DNA from: Proteobacteria bacterium UBA4457
GTDB lineage: Bacteria > Pseudomonadota > Gammaproteobacteria > Ga0077536
NCBI GenBank assembly: GCA_002390205.1
Contig: DGOV01000093.1
Location: forward strand, 1-21,899
Reading direction: 5' to 3'
Length of the DNA stretch: 21,899 bases
The notes under the pieces are model-generated. The model saw nothing but the letters and a program-made list of their open reading frames with translations, did no database searches and was not told the origin of the DNA. Shown here one piece after another: positions 1 to 7,484 of the stretch; the stretch's first letter is position 1, and each line of letters begins with the position of its first letter. A program made the translations under genes and the position numbers.

Positions 1-740
1 AGCCCAATATTGTGATACTTGTGATCTGTAAATAACTCATTTTTATCTGATTGGGACTGACTAGAATGGTGACAACCTATGCAATTGGCAATGTCTGAAA
101 AGAATAAATTCCTACCTTTTTCTTCTAGATCAGATAAGACGTATTCCCCCTTTAGGTAACGGTCATAACGAGAGGTGAACAATGAGAACAAAGGACCACT
201 TTCATATGCAACGATGAGAGATGCTACTGCTTTTATTGTTCTATCAGGGTCATCAAAAACATCCGCTCCAAAGTATGTCTCAAAACTTAAAATATAATCG
301 TTGTTCTCTTTGATTCGGTTCAAAAGCTCTTGCGGACTTTTTAAGGCCATCTCGTTCTTGTTAAACAGAGTAATAGCAATTTGTGACTGCATATCTTTTG
401 CACGGCCATCGTAAAAAAATCCACCACGATAATCACCATTGATATCTACACCGAATTTAGGAATTCTCGATGTGTATGTAAGTGAGGGACTATTTCTATT
501 TCCAAATCGCCCGTCTATGCTTCCTTCGGACACAGCTCTTGCGAACTTATTTTCACGTGGATCCACGAAAGCTTGAGATGGGTTATGACAAGTAGCACAT
601 GATTGGTTTCTGTTTGCGGATAGATTGGCATCAAAAAAAAGAGCAGTCCCTAATTGCTGTTTGGACATCAGACTGCTTTTTTCGACACCAAGCACTGCTT
701 GAGATAGGAATATTAGTAGAAGAAAAAAAGTTGGATTCAT
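1..740 (-). CDS. Di-haem cytochrome c peroxidase / MauG-family protein (C-terminus cut by window edge)
   Basis: The first 246 codons are visible; the gene runs off the left edge. An N-terminal hydrophobic stretch (about residues 4-17) looks like a signal peptide, so the product should act in the periplasm. Two c-type haem sites are present, CATCH at 48-52 and CIGCH at 220-224, with the spacing of the bacterial di-haem cytochrome c peroxidase / MauG superfamily. Typical family segments follow the first haem: a DPR stretch near 60, RNSPSL at 82-87 and FFYDGRA at 108-114. Classical members reduce H2O2 with electrons from small cytochromes; MauG-like members oxidise protein side chains. The visible part does not decide between them. 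The start codon overlaps the stop of the upstream glutathione S-transferase gene (ATGA), so the two are translationally coupled. Confidence 0.88.
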   Translation of the reverse strand, partial: MNPTFFLLLIFLSQAVLGVEKSSLMSKQQLGTALFFDANLSANRNQSCATCHNPSQAFVDPRENKFARAVSEGSIDGRFGNRNSPSLTYTSRIPKFGVDINGDYRGGFFYDGRAKDMQSQIAITLFNKNEMALKSPQELLNRIKENNDYILSFETYFGADVFDDPDRTIKAVASLIVAYESGPLFSLFTSRYDRYLKGEYVLSDLEEKGRNLFFSDIANCIGCHHSSQSQSDKNELFTDHKYHNIG

Positions 741-1552
741 GAAATTTCGTAAGGTGATCCGCCACCGGCTATATTGTCGATAAACGGTTTGATATCAGCT
801 GCAAAATCAGGAATTGCACAAAGCTTCTCGTAATGCCGCATTGAGGCTGGAAAACTTTTTGCAGTAGGAGCCGCCATCAAGGGAGACTTGCCTAGATTGC
901 TAAGTGTGCCTGCATAGCAACTCTCTAATTTCAACAGCGTTATTTCACAGGCAAAGCAAATATCAGCTAAGCTCAACTCCCCCGATAAATACGGTTTTCC
1001 CCCTAATACTTGTTCGGTACCACTTAGCCAGTTATGCAAGGCTTGTTCAGCATTTACGTATCCTTGAGTCGTTATGCTCTCATTCATCAATGCGAGCAGA
1101 TAAGCTTGGGAATCTTTAGCAAACAAAAGCATAGTGTCTAAAAAAGCGTCGATCCTGGAAGATTGATAGGCAGAGGAGCCGTACAAATTGTTACTATTCG
1201 TAGCGAGTCTAGCGACGGCTCTCATGATGCTATTAGATTCAAACACTCCTATTTCACCCGACGGACTAAAAGCAGCAGGAACTGTCCCATAAGGGTTTGC
1301 ATCCAGAAATCCTCGAGTTTTGTAGAGTGTTCCAGAATAACCGCGACTAGCGGTTTGCGCTGACTCCCGGGTGTCTTGCCTTGTTTTTTCAGTCAAAGGG
1401 CCGGCATCGAAATCCCAAAGCCAGCCTTTCAATTCTTTGGGAGATGCACCTCTTATCTCTATTGGAACATTGCACAGTCGAGCCGTTATGCTGGCTTTAA
1501 AAATGCGGGGATTAGGGAGGTAAGAAAATATTCTAAGAAGGCTTTTGGGCAT
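737..1552 (-). CDS. Glutathione S-transferase family protein
   Basis: The 271-residue protein has a two-domain GST layout: a thioredoxin-like N-terminal half with the cis-proline region GTVP (89-92) and the glutathione-contact FESNSIMR motif (104-111), then an all-helical C-terminal half with the usual LSLADICFACEI helix (193-204). Between about residues 42 and 85 lies a long insertion compared with ordinary GSTs of about 200-220 residues; similar inserts occur in eEF1B-gamma-like and Xi-type GSTs. No signal peptide is seen, so it is cytosolic. It is the first gene of a coupled pair, overlapping the downstream di-haem peroxidase by 4 bp, which suggests a joint role against peroxides or electrophiles. 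Substrate unknown. A purine-rich AAGAG site precedes the ATG by about 7 nt. Confidence 0.8.
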   Translation of the reverse strand: MPKSLLRIFSYLPNPRIFKASITARLCNVPIEIRGASPKELKGWLWDFDAGPLTEKTRQDTRESAQTASRGYSGTLYKTRGFLDANPYGTVPAAFSPSGEIGVFESNSIMRAVARLATNSNNLYGSSAYQSSRIDAFLDTMLLFAKDSQAYLLALMNESITTQGYVNAEQALHNWLSGTEQVLGGKPYLSGELSLADICFACEITLLKLESCYAGTLSNLGKSPLMAAPTAKSFPASMRHYEKLCAIPDFAADIKPFIDNIAGGGSPYEIS

Positions 1553-1706
1553 ATCTTATCTCTTAAAGATTCGACTAACATACAAATAACTTGTAATTGG
1601 AAGATGAACACGACTAAAAAATAATATAACTTATCATTCTGTGTCGGGCTTTGAATGCTAAAGCATAGCTAGGTCTGGCTAATGTATCAAATGAAGGAGA
1701 AGAAAA

Positions 1707-2858
1707 GTGGCTGCAAGTGGACCGTTAGCAGGATACAAGATTATAGAGCTCGCTGGTATAGGACCAAACCCTATGTGTGCCATGATGCTGGCAGATATGG
1801 GTGCCGAAGTGATCCATGTCGATCGGGTTGTTGATTCTGGTTTAGGTATTGATGTTGATCCAAAGTACATGCTTTTGAATCGAGGTAGACGTTCTATAGC
1901 CGTAGATCTAAAAACTCCGGCGGGCGTTGAATTAGTGTTACGACTGATCTCAGATGCGGATGCTTTGATTGAAGGGTTTCGTCCAGGAGTGACGGAGCGT
2001 TTGGGATTAGGCCCGGATATCTGCATGGCTAGAAATGAGAAATTAGTCTATGGCAGAGTTACAGGGTGGGGGCAGCATGGGACGTTAGCTAAGGCCGCTG
2101 GTCATGATATTAACTATATTTCTTTGACGGGTGCCTCATATGCGATTGGTCGAGAAGGACAGCCCCCATCTCCTCCTTTAAATTTGGTGGGCGATTTTGG
2201 GGGTGGCGGTATGCTGTTGGCGCTGGGTGTTGTGGCAGCGCTGCTTGAAGCACAGAAGTCTGGGAAAGGACAAGTTGTGGATGCTGCAATGACAGACGGA
2301 GCTTCTATCTTGATGACAGCTTTATATGGCATGCATGGCGCAGGCTCCTGGAGTGACAAACGCGAAAGCAATTTTTTAGATGGAGGTGCACACTTTTATA
2401 ACGCCTATGAGACAGCCGAAGGACAATTTATTTCTATCGCCTCTATTGAGTCTAAGTTTTATGCGGAGTTTCTTGAGTTAACAGGCTTTGATGATCCCAG
2501 TCATACTGCGCATCAAGATAAAGGGATGTGGTCTGAGAATCGCATAAAAATGGCAGAGCTCATAAAAACTAAAACGCGATCAGAGTGGTGCGAGTTACTT
2601 GAAGGTACTGATGTATGTTTTGCTCCGATTCTTTCTTTGAGTGAAGCACCCTCTCATCCACATAACAGATCTCGTGATACATTTGTCGAAAATGATGGGG
2701 TTGTGCAACCTGCACCGGCGCCACGTTTTAGTCGCACTCCATCTCAGATACAAAGTGCACCTTCTGTTCCAGGATCGGATACCGACGCCGTTCTCGGTGA
2801 TTGGGGGTTTTCTGATAGCGAAATAGCCAATTTGAAGGGTAACGGAGCTATTAGATAA
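1707..2858 (+). CDS. Alpha-methylacyl-CoA racemase-type protein (class III CoA-transferase fold)
   Basis: The 383-residue product belongs to the CaiB/BaiF class III CoA-transferase superfamily and most resembles alpha-methylacyl-CoA racemase, which interconverts 2R/2S methyl-branched acyl-CoAs ahead of beta-oxidation. The residues matching the Mycobacterium tuberculosis MCR catalytic set are all present at a constant offset of seven: H133 in GHDINY, D163 in GDFGGGG, and E248 in SIESKF. The N-terminus (GPLAGYKIIELAGIGPNPM) is characteristic. The start is GTG, placed by the strong AAGGAGA site at 1694-1700. The gene stands alone on the plus strand and ends 18 bp from the convergent thioredoxin-like gene. 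With P450 and BVMO genes nearby it fits catabolism of branched or isoprenoid/sterol side chains, but that link is inference. Confidence 0.88.
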   Translation: MAASGPLAGYKIIELAGIGPNPMCAMMLADMGAEVIHVDRVVDSGLGIDVDPKYMLLNRGRRSIAVDLKTPAGVELVLRLISDADALIEGFRPGVTERLGLGPDICMARNEKLVYGRVTGWGQHGTLAKAAGHDINYISLTGASYAIGREGQPPSPPLNLVGDFGGGGMLLALGVVAALLEAQKSGKGQVVDAAMTDGASILMTALYGMHGAGSWSDKRESNFLDGGAHFYNAYETAEGQFISIASIESKFYAEFLELTGFDDPSHTAHQDKGMWSENRIKMAELIKTKTRSEWCELLEGTDVCFAPILSLSEAPSHPHNRSRDTFVENDGVVQPAPAPRFSRTPSQIQSAPSVPGSDTDAVLGDWGFSDSEIANLKGNGAIR

Positions 2859-2876
2859 AGAAATGCCATAGTCCTG

Positions 2877-3383
2877 TTATAGATTCATATCCTCTTGTGT
2901 TATGAACTGTTCTATAGCGTTACGTGTTATTGGACCGTCAAGATAAGCTTGAAATTCTTTTTGACGGTCGAATAACAAGTAGGTTGGTGTGCCTGAGAAA
3001 TCTACACCAGTAGTTGTTTTATAAGCAGAAGAAAATGAGTTGTGGTCAGCCACTATACTAGGAAATTGATGTTTTTTCTTCCTTTGATAATCTACGATAA
3101 GCTGTAGGTTCTGTGGGTCATCTAGCGATACTCCGAGTACTTTTAGACCTATTTTTTTATGCGCATCATGTAGCTCTGACAACATCGAATATTGTTTTGC
3201 GCATTCACCGCAGTACGTAGTCCAAGCCATCACTAAAGTCCACGTGTCTTGACTGAGGTGTACTCTTATAGAGTTTTCTTCGCCTTGTAAGTTTGTGGTA
3301 GAAATTTCAAATGCATAGGCGTTCCGTGATATGCCCGCAGAGAACATTACTAGCAGAACTATGAAAGAGAAATTTTTAATCAT
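2877..3383 (-). CDS. Periplasmic TlpA-like thioredoxin-fold protein
   Basis: The 168-residue protein has a cleavable-looking signal peptide (1-24, ending AYA) and a thioredoxin fold. It carries a CGEC redox motif at C58-C61 in the position of the TlpA/ResA CxxC and the cis-proline loop GTPTYLLFD with P133. TlpA-family proteins reduce or isomerise disulfides in the periplasm, often for cytochrome maturation or metal handling. The gene is downstream of the P450 gene with a 1-bp TGATG overlap, so the two are co-translated. Pairing a periplasmic redox protein with a cytosolic P450 is unexpected. The tail end converges on the acyl-CoA racemase gene 18 bp away with no obvious terminator. Confidence 0.82.
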   Translation of the reverse strand: MIKNFSFIVLLVMFSAGISRNAYAFEISTTNLQGEENSIRVHLSQDTWTLVMAWTTYCGECAKQYSMLSELHDAHKKIGLKVLGVSLDDPQNLQLIVDYQRKKKHQFPSIVADHNSFSSAYKTTTGVDFSGTPTYLLFDRQKEFQAYLDGPITRNAIEQFITQEDMNL

Positions 3384-4729
3384 CAGCGGCGGGTTAAATT
3401 TACTTTCATCCCAAACCGTGGTTTAAGCGTAACTGCGGCTTCCATCTCAATCGGGTGACCTTTCGTAGGCGTTAGTTTGAACAAAGGCAGTATCTGCGCA
3501 ATGATGAGCTGCATTTCAAGCATCGCCATTCCCGCACCTATGCAAGCTCTCGGTCCCGCGCCGAACGGTAAATACGCGTAGGGATGCCTCGACTTACTCT
3601 CCCCTGGAGCAAATCGGTCTGGATCAAACATCTCAGGATTGACCCAGTGATCTGGATGTCGATGCAAAACATAAGGAGTTATAGCAATGTAGCTATTGGC
3701 TGGCACAGTATACCCGCGGAAATTATTTTCATTAGTGCTCCGTCTCGCTATTCCCCATACAGGAGGATAGAGGCGCATAGATTCTTGGACTATTTGTTTT
3801 AGGTAAGGGAGTTGTGTCAGATCACCGCTCTCAGGTGTCCTTCCTTGAAGAACATTCTCTAGCTCCTCTAGTAACTTTTTTTCGATCTCAGGGTGCTGCG
3901 ACAGTAAAAAAAAAGTCCATGTTAAGCCAGTCGATGATGTTTCATGCCCTGCAAGCATTAGGGTGACAACTTCATCTCTGATCTGCTTTTTATCCATCCC
4001 TTCCCCTGTTTCAGGGTCAACTGCTTTCAACAACCTATCAACAATATCATCGCTCTCGTTAGTACAATCTTCGTGAGCTTTTATCAGGCTATAGACAATT
4101 TCGTCTAGACGTTTATTGGCTGCTTTAAATCGCCCGTTACTAGGTGTGGGTATATAAGGAAAGAGACGAAGTAGTGCATCTAATCGAAGGGGATGGATAT
4201 TTAGCAACATCAAGATATCGATCATTTCATCAGCAACTTCATCTATATCAGCACCAAACAATGTCCGGCTAACTATTTGAAAAGTGATTCGACTCATTTC
4301 TCTATCAAGCCAGATATTCGTATTTCCGTTGCTTTTCCAGTCGTCGACTATATTTTGCGTGACGCTATTGATGATTGTATCGAATCCGTTAACTGATTTG
4401 CTTCCAAAGACAGGCTGCATGAGCCTTCTCTGGCGAGCCCAGCTTTCTCCTTCATTGGTGACGAGACCTTTACCAAAGACAGTCGAGATAACTTTGTAGT
4501 CTATAGTGTCTCTTGTGAATTCAGGCCAGGCTTTGGTCAGAATCTCTCTGACAGATTCAGGATTGCTGACCGAATAAACAGGGAAAGCACCTTGAAACTT
4601 AACGATGTCACCATATTTTTTAGCAAGCTGTAATAGATAGACAGGTGGGCTGGATCTAATGGCTTCCAACATGTTGTGCCATGGGGGGCCCGGAGGTGAA
4701 ACCCTACTTGATGTCGAATTTTTATCCAT
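3383..4729 (-). CDS. Cytochrome P450 monooxygenase
   Basis: The 448-residue protein has every P450 hallmark: WxxxR C-helix (WARQRR, 97-102), I-helix oxygen-activation motif AGHETS (260-265), ExxR (ESMR, 316-319), the PDRF meander (370-373) and the haem loop FGAGPRACIGAG with axial ligand C396. The absence of a membrane anchor implies a soluble bacterial enzyme. The sequence style, including the AGHETSS helix and full-length PERF/haem region, resembles CYP4/CYP102-like clans more than CYP153; I cannot assign the family. No ferredoxin or ferredoxin reductase is encoded in the window, so electrons must come from elsewhere. It is followed with a 1-bp overlap by the TlpA-like gene, and preceded by a hairpin that separates it from the upstream luciferase-like gene. 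Confidence 0.93.
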   Translation of the reverse strand: MDKNSTSSRVSPPGPPWHNMLEAIRSSPPVYLLQLAKKYGDIVKFQGAFPVYSVSNPESVREILTKAWPEFTRDTIDYKVISTVFGKGLVTNEGESWARQRRLMQPVFGSKSVNGFDTIINSVTQNIVDDWKSNGNTNIWLDREMSRITFQIVSRTLFGADIDEVADEMIDILMLLNIHPLRLDALLRLFPYIPTPSNGRFKAANKRLDEIVYSLIKAHEDCTNESDDIVDRLLKAVDPETGEGMDKKQIRDEVVTLMLAGHETSSTGLTWTFFLLSQHPEIEKKLLEELENVLQGRTPESGDLTQLPYLKQIVQESMRLYPPVWGIARRSTNENNFRGYTVPANSYIAITPYVLHRHPDHWVNPEMFDPDRFAPGESKSRHPYAYLPFGAGPRACIGAGMAMLEMQLIIAQILPLFKLTPTKGHPIEMEAAVTLKPRFGMKVNLTRR

Positions 4730-4786
4730 GAGCAGGGATTATTGCCTTTATTATGGGATTTGACGGATTAAATATGAAGTTTAATA

Positions 4787-4817
4787 CGGCCTTATCACTT
4801 AACTGATGCTAAGGCCG
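4787..4817 (-). terminator. Hairpin after luciferase-like gene, probable terminator
   Basis: A perfect 8-bp inverted repeat CGGCCTTA / TAAGGCCG with a 15-nt loop lies 10 bp past the stop of the minus-strand monooxygenase gene and before the P450 gene. The run after it on the minus strand is only weakly T-rich (TATTAAACTT); on the plus strand a better T-run follows (GTTTTTA). It may attenuate rather than fully stop transcription. Confidence 0.5.
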
Positions 4818-4826
4818 AATTAGTTT

Positions 4827-5867
4827 TTATCGTTTAAAGTGCGGCATCACGTCTCTAGAAAACAAGTCCATACTGTTGCGAATCAAATTAGGCGCTAAGC
4901 CTGACATCGCCATTCCCATAACCAAATGTGTCATGCGACCACGGCTTTGATAATCAGCAATCATTTCAGTCACATCAGCCGGAGTTCCGACGATTGAGTC
5001 TTCCCCAAAGAAGTCAAAATGCTGAGTCCTTATAATTTCTTCAACAGATTTAATTTCATCTAGTCCTTGATCGTCTCCGGGACTGTCATTTGCTTCCGCA
5101 AACCATTGTGAGTACTTTTTATTAGTATAATGAAGTGCTTTGGCGCAGTTCTCCCAAGCTTCTTCCCTTGACGGTGCTACATGCACCCATCGGAGTTGGG
5201 CTACATTATAGTCAGTAGGTCTCCTACCCGCAGCTTCTAGACATTTATCATAGTGTTCAACAGATTCGACTGGTGCCGTACACTGAAAATGCATCCCCAT
5301 TTTGGCCGCACGTTCAATTGCTTTAGGTGCAATTGCACCGACCCACATTGGCGGATGTGGTCTTTGAACCGCGGGAGGCACGATTTGTATTTCTTTCAGG
5401 TGATTATGTTTCCCATCAAACGTAACCATCTCGTCACTTAGCAGCCGCTGGATGATTTCCACCCCTTCTTTCAATCTAGCTCCTCGCTCTGCGCTAGGTA
5501 TTCCTTGATCGTCAAATTCTTTTGGTCGATAGCCTAACCCAACACCCAAGTCGAAGCGTCCGTTCGACATGATGTCAATGGTCGCGCTGTCTTCGGCTAC
5601 TCTGACCGGATTATGCAGTGGTAGAAGTACCAAAAAAGTTCCAATCCTCATTCGAGTCGTTCTTTGAGAAATGGCACCAGCAATACTCATAAGTGATGGC
5701 GAGTAACCATCATCAACAAAATGATGTTCGGTTAGCCATGCGTGATCGTAACCCATAGCTTCCGAGTCTGAGATTAAATCAAGATGTGATCGATATAAGT
5801 CAGTCCAAGGAACCTTTGCAAATTCCGGGTTGCGGAAAGGCCATAGTAATCCAAATTTTAAGTTCAT
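4827..5867 (-). CDS. Luciferase-like flavin-dependent monooxygenase (LLM family), paralogue 1
   Basis: The 346-residue product is a bacterial-luciferase-like TIM-barrel oxidoreductase. Family motifs: WLTEHHF (44-50), IGTFLVLLPLHNPVR, NGRFDLGVG (about 101-109), and the PHPPMWVGA plus PKAIERAA segment. Such enzymes use reduced FMN (or F420) supplied by a separate reductase to insert oxygen; the substrate is not visible. The start at 5867 is chosen because AAAGGGG lies 7 bp before it; an ATG-less upstream extension of 14 residues has no ribosome site. It is clearly homologous to the gene at 10015-11040, sharing FRNP near the N-terminus, TEHHF, RFDLGVG, the PHPP segment and the same start-site context. 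It is transcribed divergently from the aminotransferase operon. Confidence 0.9.
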   Translation of the reverse strand: MNLKFGLLWPFRNPEFAKVPWTDLYRSHLDLISDSEAMGYDHAWLTEHHFVDDGYSPSLMSIAGAISQRTTRMRIGTFLVLLPLHNPVRVAEDSATIDIMSNGRFDLGVGLGYRPKEFDDQGIPSAERGARLKEGVEIIQRLLSDEMVTFDGKHNHLKEIQIVPPAVQRPHPPMWVGAIAPKAIERAAKMGMHFQCTAPVESVEHYDKCLEAAGRRPTDYNVAQLRWVHVAPSREEAWENCAKALHYTNKKYSQWFAEANDSPGDDQGLDEIKSVEEIIRTQHFDFFGEDSIVGTPADVTEMIADYQSRGRMTHLVMGMAMSGLAPNLIRNSMDLFSRDVMPHFKR

Positions 5868-5924
5868 GTTGTTCCCCTTTAAGTTGGTATCTGATGAATT
5901 AATTTTCACTAATTTTTCTTAGAT

Positions 5925-5967
5925 TTTTAGAGTAAAAACGAAAAATATTATCATTATGACTCTAAAA
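5925..5967. repeat. 9-bp inverted repeat in divergent promoter region
   Basis: TTTTAGAGT at 5925-5933 and ACTCTAAAA at 5959-5967 are perfect complements 25 bp apart (arm centres 34 bp, about three helical turns). They lie in the 236-bp, very AT-rich region between the divergent monooxygenase gene and the leader ORF of the aminotransferase operon. The position suits a regulator binding site shared by both directions, but a chance match in AT-rich DNA is possible. The rest of the region shows no confident promoter; TTGTTT-N17-TATGTT around 6049-6077 is only a weak candidate for the rightward operon. Confidence 0.4.
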
Positions 5968-6103
5968 GAAAGATGGATTTACCTTCCTCACTTCCAACTC
6001 TCTTTTTCGATTATAGAAGAAATGTATTATTTCGCAATTTTGGTAGCTTGTTTTCGCAGCTTAAGGGTTGTATGTTAATTTTTTGGGGCTAAGGCAAGTT
6101 GCA

Positions 6104-6151
6104 ATGAAACAAGAAAATGAAAAAAATAACATTTTTTGTTGGTTAAAATGA
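6104..6151 (+). CDS. 15-codon leader ORF overlapping the aminotransferase start
   Basis: A short ORF encodes MKQENEKNNIFCWLK and stops at a TGA whose first bases overlap the aminotransferase ATG (ATGA at 6148-6151). It has its own ribosome site, AAGG about 9 nt upstream, whereas the aminotransferase ATG has none in its preceding 20 bases. An A/T hairpin (AAAAAAT-AAC-ATTTTTT, 6121-6137) lies within it. Reading the leader would deliver ribosomes to the aminotransferase start and melt this hairpin, so the arrangement looks like translational coupling. No run of a single regulatory codon is present, so classical amino-acid attenuation is not supported. The peptide matches nothing I know. Confidence 0.45.
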   Translation: MKQENEKNNIFCWLK

Positions 6152-7458
6152 GCTTAGAACTTGAGCCTTTCTGGATGCCATTCACGCATAATCGGATGTT
6201 TAAGAAATCTCCTCGGTTAATAGAACGGGGAGAGGGGATGTATTATCAAACGTCTGATGGCCACAGCGTCTTGGATGCTATCTCTGGATTATGGTGTTCA
6301 AATGCAGGACATAGGCACCCAAAAATCGTACAAGCGGTTAAGGATCAACTAGACGAACTAGATTTCACGGCACCCTTTCAGTCCGGCCATCCAAAAGCTT
6401 TCATGCTAGCTGAGGCTATAAAGGAGGTATCTCCTGTTGGTCTTAATCATGTTTTTCTTACTAGCTCAGGCTCTGAGGCCTGCGACACCGCCCTCAAAAT
6501 AGCGTTGGCCTATCATCATTCAACAGGCGAAGTCCAGAGAACTCGTTTTGTCGGACGCGAGAAAGGCTATCATGGTGTCGGTTTTGGAGGTATTTCTGTT
6601 GGAGGGATTGATGCCAACAAAAAAGCCTTTAAAGCATCATTGCTGCCCGGGACTTTACACTTGCCTCATACACATAATTTGTCAAAAATGGCTTTCTCAA
6701 AAGGACAGCCAGTTTGGGGTGACCATTTGGCAGATAATTTAGAGGCTCTAGTTGATGCAAATGGTTCAGAGACAATAGCCGGCGTGATTGTCGAGCCGAT
6801 GCAAGGATCGGCTGGTGTGATCGTACCACCGCATGGCTATCTGAAAAAGCTGAGGAGTATCTGTGACGCGCATCAAATTTTATTGATTTTTGACGAGGTG
6901 ATAACAGGATTTGGGCGATTAGGAGAATGGTTTGCAGCCGATAGGTTTGGAGTTATTCCCGATATGATTATTTTCGCGAAAGGCGTCACCAGTGGTGTTG
7001 TTCCTCTAGGGGGTGTCATAGTGCGAGACAGTATCTATAACGAAATCATGGTTGGCCCGAGTCATTTAGTTGAGTTTTTTCACGGCTATACTAATTCTGG
7101 TCATCCGCTGGCCTGTGCTGCGGGAATTTCGGCTATCAATGTTTATGAGAGCGAGGGTTTGTTGGCTAAATCTCGTAAGCTTGAGATTGAACTTGAAAAG
7201 GCAATTCACTCTTTGCGCGATGAAGCGCATGTGGTTGATATAAGAAACATTGGGATGGCGGCCGCCGTAGAATTTGAACCACGTAATAATCAAACCTCGA
7301 TGCGTGCTATGGAGATATTCCAATACTGTTTCGACCATGGAGTCATGGTCCGCTATACGGGCGATATAATTGCGATTGGTCCTGCTTTAGTTTGCGACGA
7401 GACAGAGATAGAGGTCATAATTGAAACAATACGATCGGCCATTCGTGCCGTCGCATAG
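6148..7458 (+). CDS. Class III PLP aminotransferase (omega-amino acid:pyruvate type)
   Basis: The 436-residue product matches omega-amino acid/beta-alanine:pyruvate aminotransferases: the EPFWMPFTHNR N-terminus, GLWCSNAGHRHP, SSGSEACDTALK phosphate-binding loop, YHG, DEVITGFGRLG with the pyridine-nitrogen aspartate D249, and IIFAKGVTSG with the PLP lysine K278 (numbered from the ATG at 6148). These enzymes move the terminal amino group of beta-alanine, taurine or diamines to pyruvate, giving a semialdehyde. The start is set by homology; a TTG 12 bp upstream is in frame but would precede the conserved N-terminus, and neither has a ribosome site, consistent with coupling to the leader ORF. It heads a five-gene operon and is followed 26 bp later by the RutA-like gene. 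Confidence 0.92.
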   Translation: MSLELEPFWMPFTHNRMFKKSPRLIERGEGMYYQTSDGHSVLDAISGLWCSNAGHRHPKIVQAVKDQLDELDFTAPFQSGHPKAFMLAEAIKEVSPVGLNHVFLTSSGSEACDTALKIALAYHHSTGEVQRTRFVGREKGYHGVGFGGISVGGIDANKKAFKASLLPGTLHLPHTHNLSKMAFSKGQPVWGDHLADNLEALVDANGSETIAGVIVEPMQGSAGVIVPPHGYLKKLRSICDAHQILLIFDEVITGFGRLGEWFAADRFGVIPDMIIFAKGVTSGVVPLGGVIVRDSIYNEIMVGPSHLVEFFHGYTNSGHPLACAAGISAINVYESEGLLAKSRKLEIELEKAIHSLRDEAHVVDIRNIGMAAAVEFEPRNNQTSMRAMEIFQYCFDHGVMVRYTGDIIAIGPALVCDETEIEVIIETIRSAIRAVA

Positions 7459-7484
7459 GATTTTAGCTACGAGGTTAAATATAG

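Noticed and set aside
5868..5909. 14-residue extension of the first luciferase-like protein
   Set aside because: No ribosome site before it, while AAAGGGG directly precedes the start at 5867, matching the paralogue.
6120..6150. Programmed frameshift on the A7/T6 runs fusing the leader ORF to the aminotransferase
   Set aside because: The runs are not in the X-XXY-YYZ phase for the leader frame, and the ATGA overlap explains the arrangement more simply.
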